A program made the translations under genes and the position numbers. A stretch of DNA of 64,000 nt from Pseudomonadota bacterium (lineage in GTDB: Bacteria; Pseudomonadota; Gammaproteobacteria; Steroidobacterales; Steroidobacteraceae). The stretch spans positions 1-64,000 of the forward strand of contig JAKBWB010000045.1 of NCBI GenBank assembly GCA_021843755.1. The letters run 5' to 3'. This document shows positions 33,114 through 41,120 of the stretch, one piece after another (positions within the stretch are counted from its first letter, which is position 1; every line of letters begins with the position of its first letter). The notes under the pieces are model-generated. The model did no database searches and was not told the origin of the DNA. It saw only the letters and a program-made list of their open reading frames with translations.

Positions 33114-34285
33114 CCGGCGGCCCGCGCCTTGCCCCAGGTGAAGCGGCTCGTCATGGCGTAATTCCACACTGCGCCCACGCAGACTCCGGACAGCGCGGCG
33201 AGCTGCCATGGCACGTGGTGGTCAAACGCCAACGTGGCGATCATGACGTTCGCCAGCGCCCCCAGACTGCACGCGCCCATGAAGGAGGCGAGGCCGGTGA
33301 GCCAGGCGAGGCCTGTCCTGCGCTGATCGCGGTACGTCAGCACGTTGTTGACCGAATAATTGAACACCATGGTGCCGCCCGCCGCCAGGGCTTGCGCGAC
33401 CGGGAAGGCGAGCGCGGTAAGACGCAGCAGCAGCGCGATGACCCCCATGTGCACGGCGATTCCGGCGCCGCCAACCAGGGAAAACGCCACGAAGCGCATC
33501 GGCACATACCCGCCGAGGAGCTTGTCCAGCATCAGCATGGCGAAGTCCCACACCACGACGCTGTCGAGCTTGCTCTCGCCCCGCTCGCGCGTGCGGAACG
33601 TGTAGGAGACTTCCTGGATGGCCACGGGCCGCTTGATCGTCGCCAGGATGTCCAGCAGAAGCTTGAAACCGCTGGTGGAGAGCTTGCGCATGGCTTCCTC
33701 GAACAGGCCGCGCTTCAACATGAAAAATCCGCTCATGGGGTCGGAAACGGACTGCCGGTACACCAGGCGGCTGAGCCGTGTGGCGCGGCGGCTGATCAAT
33801 GCCCGGGCGGCGTCCCACTCGCCGACGCTCCCGTCCCCGCCGTAGCGCGTCCCGACCACGAGCTCCGCGCCGCCTTCCCGAAGGTACTGCAGCATCCGGG
33901 GCAGGATCGTCTCATCGTGCTGCAGGTCCGCATCCATGACCGCGATGTGCGGCGCGCAGCTCGCGAGCATGCCCTCGATACATGCCCCAGCCAGCCCTCG
34001 CCTGCCGAGTCTGTGCAGGCAGCGCACCCGCGCGTCCCTGCGGCCGATGCCCCGGATCACCTGCGCGGTTCCGTCCGGAGAATCGTCGTCGACGAAGATC
34101 GCCTCCCAGCGCAGCCCGGTCAGAACCTTGCGCAGGCGGCGCACGAGCTCCTCGACATTGGCCCGCTCGCAATACGTCGGGATGACCACCACGAGCTCCG
34201 GAGCCGCCTCGGCGGCCCGCGCTCGCGGCAAGCCCAAGGAGCGTCCGCGCGCGCTCACCGGCAGATCGGCCGCACGTGTACTCAT
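33110..34285 (-). CDS. polyprenyl-phosphate sugar synthase with GtrA domain
   Basis: A 391-residue fusion. Residues about 28-260 are a DPM1-like family 2 glycosyltransferase: VVIPTYCERANVEELV, DDDSPDGT, and the metal site DADLQHD, then SGFFMLKR. Residues about 265-390 are a GtrA-like four-membrane-segment domain (FNYSVNNVLTYRD). It would load mannose or another hexose on polyprenyl phosphate and help bring it across the membrane, supplying the three GT-C-like proteins cotranscribed with it. It overlaps both neighbours by 4 bases. Confidence 0.9.
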   Translation of the reverse strand: MSTRAADLPVSARGRSLGLPRARAAEAAPELVVVIPTYCERANVEELVRRLRKVLTGLRWEAIFVDDDSPDGTAQVIRGIGRRDARVRCLHRLGRRGLAGACIEGMLASCAPHIAVMDADLQHDETILPRMLQYLREGGAELVVGTRYGGDGSVGEWDAARALISRRATRLSRLVYRQSVSDPMSGFFMLKRGLFEEAMRKLSTSGFKLLLDILATIKRPVAIQEVSYTFRTRERGESKLDSVVVWDFAMLMLDKLLGGYVPMRFVAFSLVGGAGIAVHMGVIALLLRLTALAFPVAQALAAGGTMVFNYSVNNVLTYRDQRRTGLAWLTGLASFMGACSLGALANVMIATLAFDHHVPWQLAALSGVCVGAVWNYAMTSRFTWGKARAAG

Positions 34286-35784
34286 GTTGTTTTATCCTGT
34301 TCTCGAGGAACATAGGCGACCGCCACGCTGTCGGCGTATACGCGCTGCCATGCCGGCATGCGGTTCAGCAGCTTCACCGCCGGCCAACCCGACCGCAGCA
34401 AAATGCCGCTGATCCGGTATCTGCGCAGCAGCGCCCGCAGATGACCGCCCGGGGAGAGCGAGAGCGCATCAACGGTACGCGTGAGGAATGCATCGCCGTA
34501 AAGATCGGCGCGCCCGTCCACGAACACGGGAACGCCCCGGAAGATCAGGTAGCCCCCGAAGCCGTAATCGTTCAGTATCCGCCCGCCGGCGCCGCGGGCG
34601 AGCAGCGCATCGAGCGCCGCGCGCGGCGCCACGGCGGCGGGTGGGTGCGGCCGTTCGATGCGCAATGCCACCGCGCCGCTCACGGCGGCCAGAGCGATCG
34701 CCGCCAGCGCGGTGGCGCGCGGTGCGGGCGGTGTCAGGGCCCGCAAACACCGATCCAGGCCGGCGGCGTCGCGGCCGGAGGCTGCCAGCCGCCGCCAAGC
34801 CGTCGCAACCGGCCTGGCGAGCAGGAACGGGGCGAGCAGGCCGAGCAGCGCGACGTTGCGCACATGCTGCAGCGCCATGAACAGCAAGCCCATGACCAGC
34901 ACGTTGCGCGCGAGCGGCAGCCGAATGCGCCCGATGAACGCGAGCCCGAGTACAAGCGCCAGCCATACGCTCAATATCTGCAGGTGCTGCAGGTTGGGCG
35001 GGCGCCACTCCGCGATGTAATCGAGCGCGCTCATGTCGAGCACCCGGAAAGGAAACGTGAGCAACCTGAAGCCTTGCGGGTTGACGATCGCGCAGCCCAA
35101 CGCCGCAACGATGAACGCCAGCCAGCCTCTGCCGACGGCCGCGCGCCGCGCGCCGGCCCCGGCCATTGCCTCGAGCGCGAGCACCGGGGCGACGGCCAGT
35201 CCGAGGATGTAGCTGGCGTGCATGTTTGCCCATAGGAGCATCACGCCGAGCAGCCACCAGGGGGGTGCGCGCCGGCGCTCGCCGGCGCCGACCAACACGC
35301 CCATCCACAGCGCGGTGAGCGGCCAGACGAGCGCGTGGGGCCGTACGAGCAGCGAGGGGAACATCATGTTGCCGGCGAGCACGGTGAGCACCAGGGCGTG
35401 CAGCGGCTCCATGCGCGCCAGCAGGAAACGCAACAGATACGCGAGCGTGCCGGCGAAGCAGGCGGCGGCCAGAAAGACCAGGCCCGCCCAGCCGGCGAGC
35501 CTGAACACCAGCGCGATCAGCAGTTCCGCACCCCACTCGTGGGCGATCCACGGCGCCCCCCGCCGGGTGAAGGAAAACGGATCGTGTGTGAGCACCGCGC
35601 CATGGGCGAGCATCCAGCGCCCGGCGGCAATGTGCCAATAGGTATCCGGGTCCCGCAGTCCCCAGCCCGCCAGCACCGGGATCAGGAACGCCGTCACCCC
35701 CACCATCAACGGCCAGGAGATCCCCCTGGCAACGGGGTAGGCGATGGGTGCCGAGTCCGAGTCGACTGCGCTCGCGCTGCTCAC
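34282..35784 (-). CDS. GT-C-like multi-membrane protein, paralogue 3
   Basis: A 500-residue protein and the first gene of the operon. D-P-D in LRDPDTYWHIAAGRWM is the D-x-D loop, then THDPFSFTRRGAPWIAHEWG. About ten membrane segments follow, with QHVRNVALLGLLAPFLLA in the middle and FGGYLIFRGVPVFVDGRAD near 420. The DPD version is the most GT-C-like of the three. The gene begins 329 bases from the Flp pilin gene and points away from it, so both operons share a promoter region. A role in glycosylating pilus or surface material is inferred only. Confidence 0.8.
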   Translation of the reverse strand: MSSASAVDSDSAPIAYPVARGISWPLMVGVTAFLIPVLAGWGLRDPDTYWHIAAGRWMLAHGAVLTHDPFSFTRRGAPWIAHEWGAELLIALVFRLAGWAGLVFLAAACFAGTLAYLLRFLLARMEPLHALVLTVLAGNMMFPSLLVRPHALVWPLTALWMGVLVGAGERRRAPPWWLLGVMLLWANMHASYILGLAVAPVLALEAMAGAGARRAAVGRGWLAFIVAALGCAIVNPQGFRLLTFPFRVLDMSALDYIAEWRPPNLQHLQILSVWLALVLGLAFIGRIRLPLARNVLVMGLLFMALQHVRNVALLGLLAPFLLARPVATAWRRLAASGRDAAGLDRCLRALTPPAPRATALAAIALAAVSGAVALRIERPHPPAAVAPRAALDALLARGAGGRILNDYGFGGYLIFRGVPVFVDGRADLYGDAFLTRTVDALSLSPGGHLRALLRRYRISGILLRSGWPAVKLLNRMPAWQRVYADSVAVAYVPREQDKTT

Positions 35785-36112
35785 GGGTGGTTGTCCACCG
35801 CGCCTGTTAGGGACCGGCGCGTACGACCCACCTTGACAAACCCGCCCGCCCGGCGGGTAGGAATCTTTTGATCGATGTCCGGACGATTTTGCCGCCCGCG
35901 CCGAGTCAACAGCACCGTGCGGACCGCCCGCCGCCCGGGCAGCGGCGCCGGCTCGGCAAAATCATCCGGCACTTCTGCAAAGCCGTCCTACTGCCGCCGG
36001 GCGCAAAGGACCGATGCTCGGCTCGTCCATTCCGATGCGTCGGTGTGGGCCAACGCGCTGCGGTCGGCGCCGGATCAGAACAACTACTTCAACTTCATCT
36101 GGAGACATGCCC
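35785..36112. other. divergent control region between the glycosyl operon and the Tad locus
   Basis: No gene fits these 328 bases. A promoter-like element with a palindrome in its spacer lies at 35833-35863. The rest is GC-rich leader of about 240 bases in front of flp, long enough for an RNA-level control, though I see no known riboswitch. Confidence 0.5.
35833..35863 (+). promoter_or_regulatory. promoter candidate with operator-like palindrome
   Basis: TTGACA (35833-35838) is a consensus -35. TAGGAA (35858-35863) is a poor -10 at 19 bp. CCCGCC-C-GGCGGG (35845-35857), a perfect palindrome, fills the spacer. A regulator bound there could bend or block this promoter, in the way MerR-type factors act at 19-bp spacers. 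Confidence 0.35.
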
Positions 36113-36310
36113 ATGCTGAGCTGCAAGAAGATGCTCGTCTCGCTGTGGAAGGATGAGGACGGGCTGGAAACGGTGGAATATGCCATCGCCGGAGGATTGA
36201 TTGCGGCGGCCGTCGTTGCCGCATTCACCCACCTGGGAGAGGCGGTGAACAACGTCATCAATTGGCTGTACGCAGCGGTGTCGAGTTCATCGGCAAGCGG
36301 AACGTTCTAA
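36113..36310 (+). CDS. flp: Flp-type pilin
   Basis: A 65-residue major pilin of the Tad (Flp) family. After a short Lys-rich leader (MLSCKKMLVSLWKDEDG) comes the prepilin peptidase site, G before LETVEYAIAGG with the conserved Glu-Tyr pair. A hydrophobic helix of about 25 residues follows. The tail VSSSSASGTF is Ser-rich, a possible O-glycosylation area. The ATG at 36113 is used since GGAG lies 8 bases upstream; ATG 36107 is too close to it. It leads the Tad locus. Confidence 0.9.
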   Translation: MLSCKKMLVSLWKDEDGLETVEYAIAGGLIAAAVVAAFTHLGEAVNNVINWLYAAVSSSSASGTF

Positions 36311-36403
36311 AGCGCATCCGCCGTCAATGTCGTCCGATTACCGATGGGGTGTCGATCGCACCCCATCGGTCGCCCGTCCCGCACCCTGAGCGGACCTGCG
36401 CGT

Positions 36404-36952
36404 ATGGCCTCAGAGAGCTGGTATTTCACGGTAGCCGCCTTGTCGGCATTCCTGATCGCGGTGGCGGTCATGGACCTCAGCACCCGCCGGATCCCGAACC
36501 GGCTGACGGTGCCCGCCGCCGTGCTCGCCGTCGCCATCCACGCGGCCGCGGCCGGCGCCCCGGGCGCGCTGCACAGCGCGGAGGGCCTCGCGGTGGGGCT
36601 CGCGGTGTTCCTGCCGATGTTCCTTGCCGGCGGATCCGGTGGCGGGGATGTGAAAGCCATGGCGGTCGTGGGGGCGTTCCTCGGTCCGGCCGGCGCGTTC
36701 TTCGCCATCCTCTGGACACTCGTCGTCGGACTGTTTGGCGGACTGATCGTCCTCGTTTCAACCGCCGGACCGGCCGGCGTCCGCGAGCTGCTCCGCCGGT
36801 GGATCTTCAGAGGCTACGTGCTCTGTATGACCGGGCACGGCGCGCAGCTTCCGCACTCGGGCGCGGAGGGGGCCGCGCAGCGCTTCCCCTACGGCCTGGC
36901 CATCGCCGGCGGCACGCTCATCTCGGGGCTATGGAGCGCATACCGTGGCTAG
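36404..36952 (+). CDS. cpaA: CpaA/TadV prepilin peptidase
   Basis: A 182-residue membrane aspartic protease of the TadV type that cleaves the Flp pilin leader. The two catalytic Asp are in VAVMDLSTRRIPN and GGSGGGDVKAM. About five membrane segments are predicted. The ATG at 36404 starts 93 bases after flp. It ends inside the AAA ATPase gene (8-base overlap), so it is part of the same operon. Confidence 0.9.
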   Translation: MASESWYFTVAALSAFLIAVAVMDLSTRRIPNRLTVPAAVLAVAIHAAAAGAPGALHSAEGLAVGLAVFLPMFLAGGSGGGDVKAMAVVGAFLGPAGAFFAILWTLVVGLFGGLIVLVSTAGPAGVRELLRRWIFRGYVLCMTGHGAQLPHSGAEGAAQRFPYGLAIAGGTLISGLWSAYRG

Positions 36953-38279
36953 CACTGCCCCGGGCGTCAACCACGCCGAAGCCGCCGCCGGCGCCGCGAA
37001 ATTGCCGCCAGAGCCCGGCGCTCTCGCGCCGCGGCCCAAGAGCATCGCCGAAACGGGACTGCACATCTCCTTGCTGTGCGAGTTGGTTGAAAAGCATCTG
37101 TACAGCGCCGGCACGCTGACACTGCCGGGCATGAGCCGCCGCACCGCCCTCGCCGGCGGCATTCTCGGGGAGGTGCTCGCCTTCCTGCGCCGCGAAGGGC
37201 GCATCGAAGTGCGCGGACCGACCCCGGAGGACGCGAGCCTGCGCTACGCGCTCACCGACCGCGGCCGGATGAGCGCGCAGGACGGACTCGCCCGCAGCGG
37301 CTACGTCGGCCCGGCCCCGGTGACACTGGAGGCGTACAGCGAAGTGGTGCGCCGGCAATCGGTGCATGACCGCCTGATCACCCGCGAGTTGATGGCCGCC
37401 GCATTCAAGGACGTCGTGCTCGATGATCAGATACTCGATCGGCTCGGCCCGGCGCTCAATTCCGGCAAGGCCATTTTCGTCTATGGCGAGGCGGGCACCG
37501 GCAAGACCTACGTCACCCAGCGGCTGTGCCGGCTGGTCGGCGATACCGCGCTGGTGCCGCACGCGCTCGCCGTCGGGGAGACCATCATCCAGATCTTCGA
37601 CACCACGGTGCACGTCCCGATCCAGACGCCCTTGCCCGGCGTCAGACTCGAGGACGGTCACGATCCGCGCTTCGTGCTGTGCCGGCGGCCGCTGGTGATC
37701 ACCGGCGGGGAGCTGACACCGGAGATGCTCGAGGTGCAGCTCGATCCGGCCACCCGGCTGTATCGCGCGCCGCTGCAGCTGAAAGCAACCAACGGCATGC
37801 TCATCATCGATGATCTCGGCCGCCAGCGCGTGCCCCCGCGCGCCATTCTCAACCGCTGGATCGTCCCCATGGAGGAAGGGCGGGACTACCTCAACCTGCC
37901 GGCTGGCCAGAGCTTCATCGTGCAGTTCGACCTGATTCTGGTGTTCTCGACCAATCTGCGCCCGACCGACCTCGCCGACGACGCGTTCCTCAGGCGCATC
38001 GGCTACAAGATCCAGTTCGGCCCCCTGCCCACGCGCCGCTACCACGAGATCTGGAAACAGGTCTGCGAGCAGCACGGCGTCCCCTACGACCCGCAGATCT
38101 GCCAGACGGTGATCGATCGTCTGCACGGGCCGTCCTCGATACCGCTCCTGCCCTGCCACCCCCGGGACCTGATCGACATGGCGCTCGATCACGCGGCCTA
38201 CCTCGGCGACGGCGATCACCTGCGCTTCGATGCGCTGGAGTGGGCCTGGCACAACTACTTCGTGGCGGCCGATCAATGA
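36945..38279 (+). CDS. AAA ATPase of the Tad locus
   Basis: A 444-residue cytoplasmic ATPase. Residues about 1-150 are helical without a known domain, and contain a winged-helix-like stretch (TGLHISLLCELVEKHLYSAG). The AAA part has Walker A GEAGTGKT (181-188), Walker B MLIIDDLGRQ (about 284-293) and a sensor region LVFSTNLRPTDL. It is not CpaE or CpaF, which lie further on. Proteins like it appear in some Tad loci with no assigned role; a chaperone-like or regulatory remodelling role is a guess. Confidence 0.82.
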   Translation: MASTAPGVNHAEAAAGAAKLPPEPGALAPRPKSIAETGLHISLLCELVEKHLYSAGTLTLPGMSRRTALAGGILGEVLAFLRREGRIEVRGPTPEDASLRYALTDRGRMSAQDGLARSGYVGPAPVTLEAYSEVVRRQSVHDRLITRELMAAAFKDVVLDDQILDRLGPALNSGKAIFVYGEAGTGKTYVTQRLCRLVGDTALVPHALAVGETIIQIFDTTVHVPIQTPLPGVRLEDGHDPRFVLCRRPLVITGGELTPEMLEVQLDPATRLYRAPLQLKATNGMLIIDDLGRQRVPPRAILNRWIVPMEEGRDYLNLPAGQSFIVQFDLILVFSTNLRPTDLADDAFLRRIGYKIQFGPLPTRRYHEIWKQVCEQHGVPYDPQICQTVIDRLHGPSSIPLLPCHPRDLIDMALDHAAYLGDGDHLRFDALEWAWHNYFVAADQ

Positions 38280-38300
38280 TACCGCCGGGAGGAATCCATC

Positions 38301-39116
38301 ATGGTTAGGAGACGGGCAATGTGGCTGATGGTCCTGTCGCTCGCGCTGGCGCTCGGCGCGGCGTGGGTGGCCCGAGGCTGGGTTGCCACGCGACTGCAGC
38401 GCAGCACCGCGGTGGCGCAGATGCCCGTGGTCACCGCGGCGCAGGAGATCCCGTTCGGCACGCGGGTGCACCAGCGTTTTCTGCGGGTCATCGAGCTGCC
38501 CGATTCGGCGCCGATCGGCGCGCATTTCTCCGCACCCCGGCAGCTCGCCGGCATGGTGGCCCTGGAGCGGGTGCTGCCCGGGGCGATCCTGCAACCCGGA
38601 CAGTTCACCGCTCACCCCAACGGCAGTCTGCTCGCCGCGCTGCTGCCCCCGGATATGCGCGCCATCTCTCTGAGCGTCAACGACGTCACCGATGTCGCCG
38701 GCTTCCTGCTGCCCGGCAACCGCGTCGACGTTCTGGAAGCCCGCTCGGTCGGCGGCCGCGCTGTCACGCACATCGTCCTGCAGGACATCCTCGTGCTCGC
38801 GGTCGATCAGACGGATTCGCACGACAAGGACTCCCCGCAGCTCGTGCGGGCGGTGACCCTGGAAGTGACGCCCGAGCAGGCCGACAAGCTGGTAACGGCG
38901 ATGACCGAGGGCCGCATTCAATTGACACTGCGCGGTCCCAACGCGATCAACGTGCCGGCGGTCACGGTCGCGCACACACCGCCCCGCAAGCCGGTGTGGC
39001 ACAGGAGGGTGCGTCCGGTGCATTTCGTCGCCCATCGGGCAGCGGGGTACAACGTCACCATCATCCGCGGCATGAACATCCAGCACGCCCATCCCACGGG
39101 ACACGTTCAGGGTTGA
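38301..39116 (+). CDS. cpaB: CpaB/RcpC pilus assembly protein
   Basis: A 271-residue periplasmic protein with one N-terminal membrane anchor (about 8-26). The SAF-type domain (about 40-110, MPVVTAAQEIPFGTRVHQRF) and the CpaB core (LPGNRVDVLEARS) are seen. It supports the secretin and may bind peptidoglycan. The start has a nearby AGGAGGA? no; a GGAGGAA at 38287-38293 serves as ribosome-binding site at a good distance. It is followed by the secretin gene. Confidence 0.88.
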   Translation: MVRRRAMWLMVLSLALALGAAWVARGWVATRLQRSTAVAQMPVVTAAQEIPFGTRVHQRFLRVIELPDSAPIGAHFSAPRQLAGMVALERVLPGAILQPGQFTAHPNGSLLAALLPPDMRAISLSVNDVTDVAGFLLPGNRVDVLEARSVGGRAVTHIVLQDILVLAVDQTDSHDKDSPQLVRAVTLEVTPEQADKLVTAMTEGRIQLTLRGPNAINVPAVTVAHTPPRKPVWHRRVRPVHFVAHRAAGYNVTIIRGMNIQHAHPTGHVQG

Positions 39117-39193
39117 GCGGCGCAGGTCATGCGGCGCTCGAACGCCCGTCGGGCACGATCACCAGGGAAGCAAAATTCCGGAGAATACCAACA

Positions 39194-40741
39194 ATGAAGA
39201 AGTCAACGTCCTGTGCCCGCGCCCGCCCCTGGTGGGCGCCGGGCCTGCTGTCGCTCGCGCTCGCCCTGGCGTTGCCCGGCGCCCGGGCGGACAACGCCAG
39301 CAAGCTGATTTATGCCACGAGCGAGCACACCGACATCACCATCCCCATCTACAAGAGCAGGATCGTCGAGCTCACCCGGCCGGTCAGCCGGATATCGATC
39401 GGCAACCCGAACATCTCCGACGTGCTGATCATCGACCCTTACGAGCTCTACGTGCTCGGCAAGTCCCTCGGCAGCACCAACATTCTGCTGTGGACCAGGG
39501 ACAACTTCCTCTTGAGCGCGATCTCCATCACGGTGTCACCTGATCTCGCCGGACTGCGCACGATGCTGAGGAAAGTCCTGCCGCAGGAGCACATCGGCGT
39601 GACGAGCGCCCACAAGAACATCGTCCTGTACGGAACGGTCAACAACGTGGTCGACATGGACGCGGCGCTGCGGATCGCCAGGAGCTACCTCGAGGCGAAC
39701 GCCGGGGCCACCAAGCAGATCACGTTCAGGCAGTCCGGCGGCGGCGGACACTCCGGTCGGATCATCAACCTCCTGCGGGTGAAGGGCCCGCAGCAGGTGA
39801 TGCTGCAGGTGCGGGTCGCGGAAGTGCAACGCAATGCCGCCAAGAACATGAACCTGCAGGTCCTCGGCATGTTCAACGGCGGCAAGTTCGCCGGCGGAGT
39901 GGACAACGGCGGCGCGCTGTTCCCGCAGGGGACCGGTGCGCCGCTTCTTCATGGCGGCAGCAGCGGCATCCTGCCGCCGGCGGCGTCGGTGATCGAGCAG
40001 GCCGTGCCGGAGATCTCCACGGCCGGGCTGTTCGGCAGCTATCTCAGCGGGTCGTTCATGGCGAACGCGGTTCTCGACGCGTTCGTGCAGCAGGGCCTCG
40101 CCCACATCCTCGCGGAGCCGACCCTCACCACCGAGTCCGGCCGCAAGGCGCAGTTTCTCTCCGGCGGCCAGTTCCCCATCCCCATACCGGAGGAGAACGG
40201 CGCCATCGGCATCGAATACAAGTCCTTCGGCGTCAAGCTCGCTTTCCTGCCGGTCGTGCTCTCCGACGGGCGGATCAACCTGCAGATCAACGTCAGCGTG
40301 AGCGAGTTGACCTCGACGAATTCCCTGGTCGTGAGCCCGATCACCTCCTCGAGCGTATTTGCCGTCCCGGCCCTCACCGAGCGACAAGCCTCCGCGACGG
40401 TCGAGCTCGCCGACGGTCAAAGCATCGGCATCGCCGGGTTGCTGAACGACACCATGCAGACCGCGGTGAAGAAATTCCCCGGCCTCGGCGACCTGCCCAT
40501 CCTCGGGCAGCTGTTCCGCAGCCAGCAGTTTCAGGAAGGCCGCACGGAGCTCGTGATCCTCGTCACGCCGCATCTGGCCAAGGCGCTCGGACCCGGCCAG
40601 GCCCGGCTGCCGAGCCAGGGCGTCACCGCGCCCTCGGACGCCGATTTCTTCCTGCTCGGGCGGCTGCACGGCGCTCCACCGCCCCACGCTTCGGTCCCGG
40701 CCCCGGCGCCGGCGCCGCCACCGGCCAACGGCCGCCCGTGA
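39194..40741 (+). CDS. cpaC: CpaC/RcpA secretin
   Basis: A 515-residue outer-membrane secretin of the Tad pilus. A signal peptide ends near 33 (GARA). The pilus-type N-terminal domain (about 45-110, SRISIGNPNISDVLIIDP) is followed by a BON-like repeat, then the secretin domain (about 210-470) with LTTESGRKAQFLSGGQFPIP and VPALTERQASATVELADGQS, ending TELVILVTPHL. A Pro/Ala-rich tail follows. It forms the gated pore for the pilus. Confidence 0.93.
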   Translation: MKKSTSCARARPWWAPGLLSLALALALPGARADNASKLIYATSEHTDITIPIYKSRIVELTRPVSRISIGNPNISDVLIIDPYELYVLGKSLGSTNILLWTRDNFLLSAISITVSPDLAGLRTMLRKVLPQEHIGVTSAHKNIVLYGTVNNVVDMDAALRIARSYLEANAGATKQITFRQSGGGGHSGRIINLLRVKGPQQVMLQVRVAEVQRNAAKNMNLQVLGMFNGGKFAGGVDNGGALFPQGTGAPLLHGGSSGILPPAASVIEQAVPEISTAGLFGSYLSGSFMANAVLDAFVQQGLAHILAEPTLTTESGRKAQFLSGGQFPIPIPEENGAIGIEYKSFGVKLAFLPVVLSDGRINLQINVSVSELTSTNSLVVSPITSSSVFAVPALTERQASATVELADGQSIGIAGLLNDTMQTAVKKFPGLGDLPILGQLFRSQQFQEGRTELVILVTPHLAKALGPGQARLPSQGVTAPSDADFFLLGRLHGAPPPHASVPAPAPAPPPANGRP

Positions 40742-40762
40742 GCGCAGAGCGAGGACAGCACC

Positions 40763-41059
40763 ATGAAGTATTCCCACGTGTGTATCGCGATGCTTGCGCT
40801 GACCGTCAGCGCGAGCCTCGACGGTTGTGCCGAGTTTCCGGAAGTCGACCAGATGTACGGGCAGGCCTACCTTGCCATGGTTCGCGATCAGACCTTCAAT
40901 CCCGGGGCGGCCGGGATCGCGCATCGCCCCGCGCCGGGCGGGGGCATGCGGCTCGAGAATGTGCTCAAGGCCCATCGCGGCGCGGTGTCGCAGGCGGTGG
41001 CGAGCCACATCCGGACCGGGCAGTTCGAGACCGGCGGCGGTAGCGGCGGCGGCGGATGA
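40763..41059 (+). CDS. small Tad-locus envelope protein (possible lipoprotein)
   Basis: A 98-residue protein with a signal-like N-terminus that ends in S-L-D-G-C (Cys22). An L-x-G-C box suggests a lipoprotein, but Asp at that position is unusual. The mature part is small, with a Gly-rich end. No family is recognised; in other Tad loci a small lipoprotein here may help the secretin, as CpaD and TadD-type proteins do. AGCGAGGAC upstream serves as ribosome-binding site. Confidence 0.6.
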   Translation: MKYSHVCIAMLALTVSASLDGCAEFPEVDQMYGQAYLAMVRDQTFNPGAAGIAHRPAPGGGMRLENVLKAHRGAVSQAVASHIRTGQFETGGGSGGGG

Positions 41060-41120
41060 GCCAATCGCCCACCCCGCCCGTGTGAGCGGCACGCAAGCCC
41101 ATGCATAGACAGGTGCAACC

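Noticed and set aside
36918-39104. Minus-strand open frame of about 730 codons opposite the AAA ATPase and cpaB
   Set aside because: Shadow frame with no recognisable domain.
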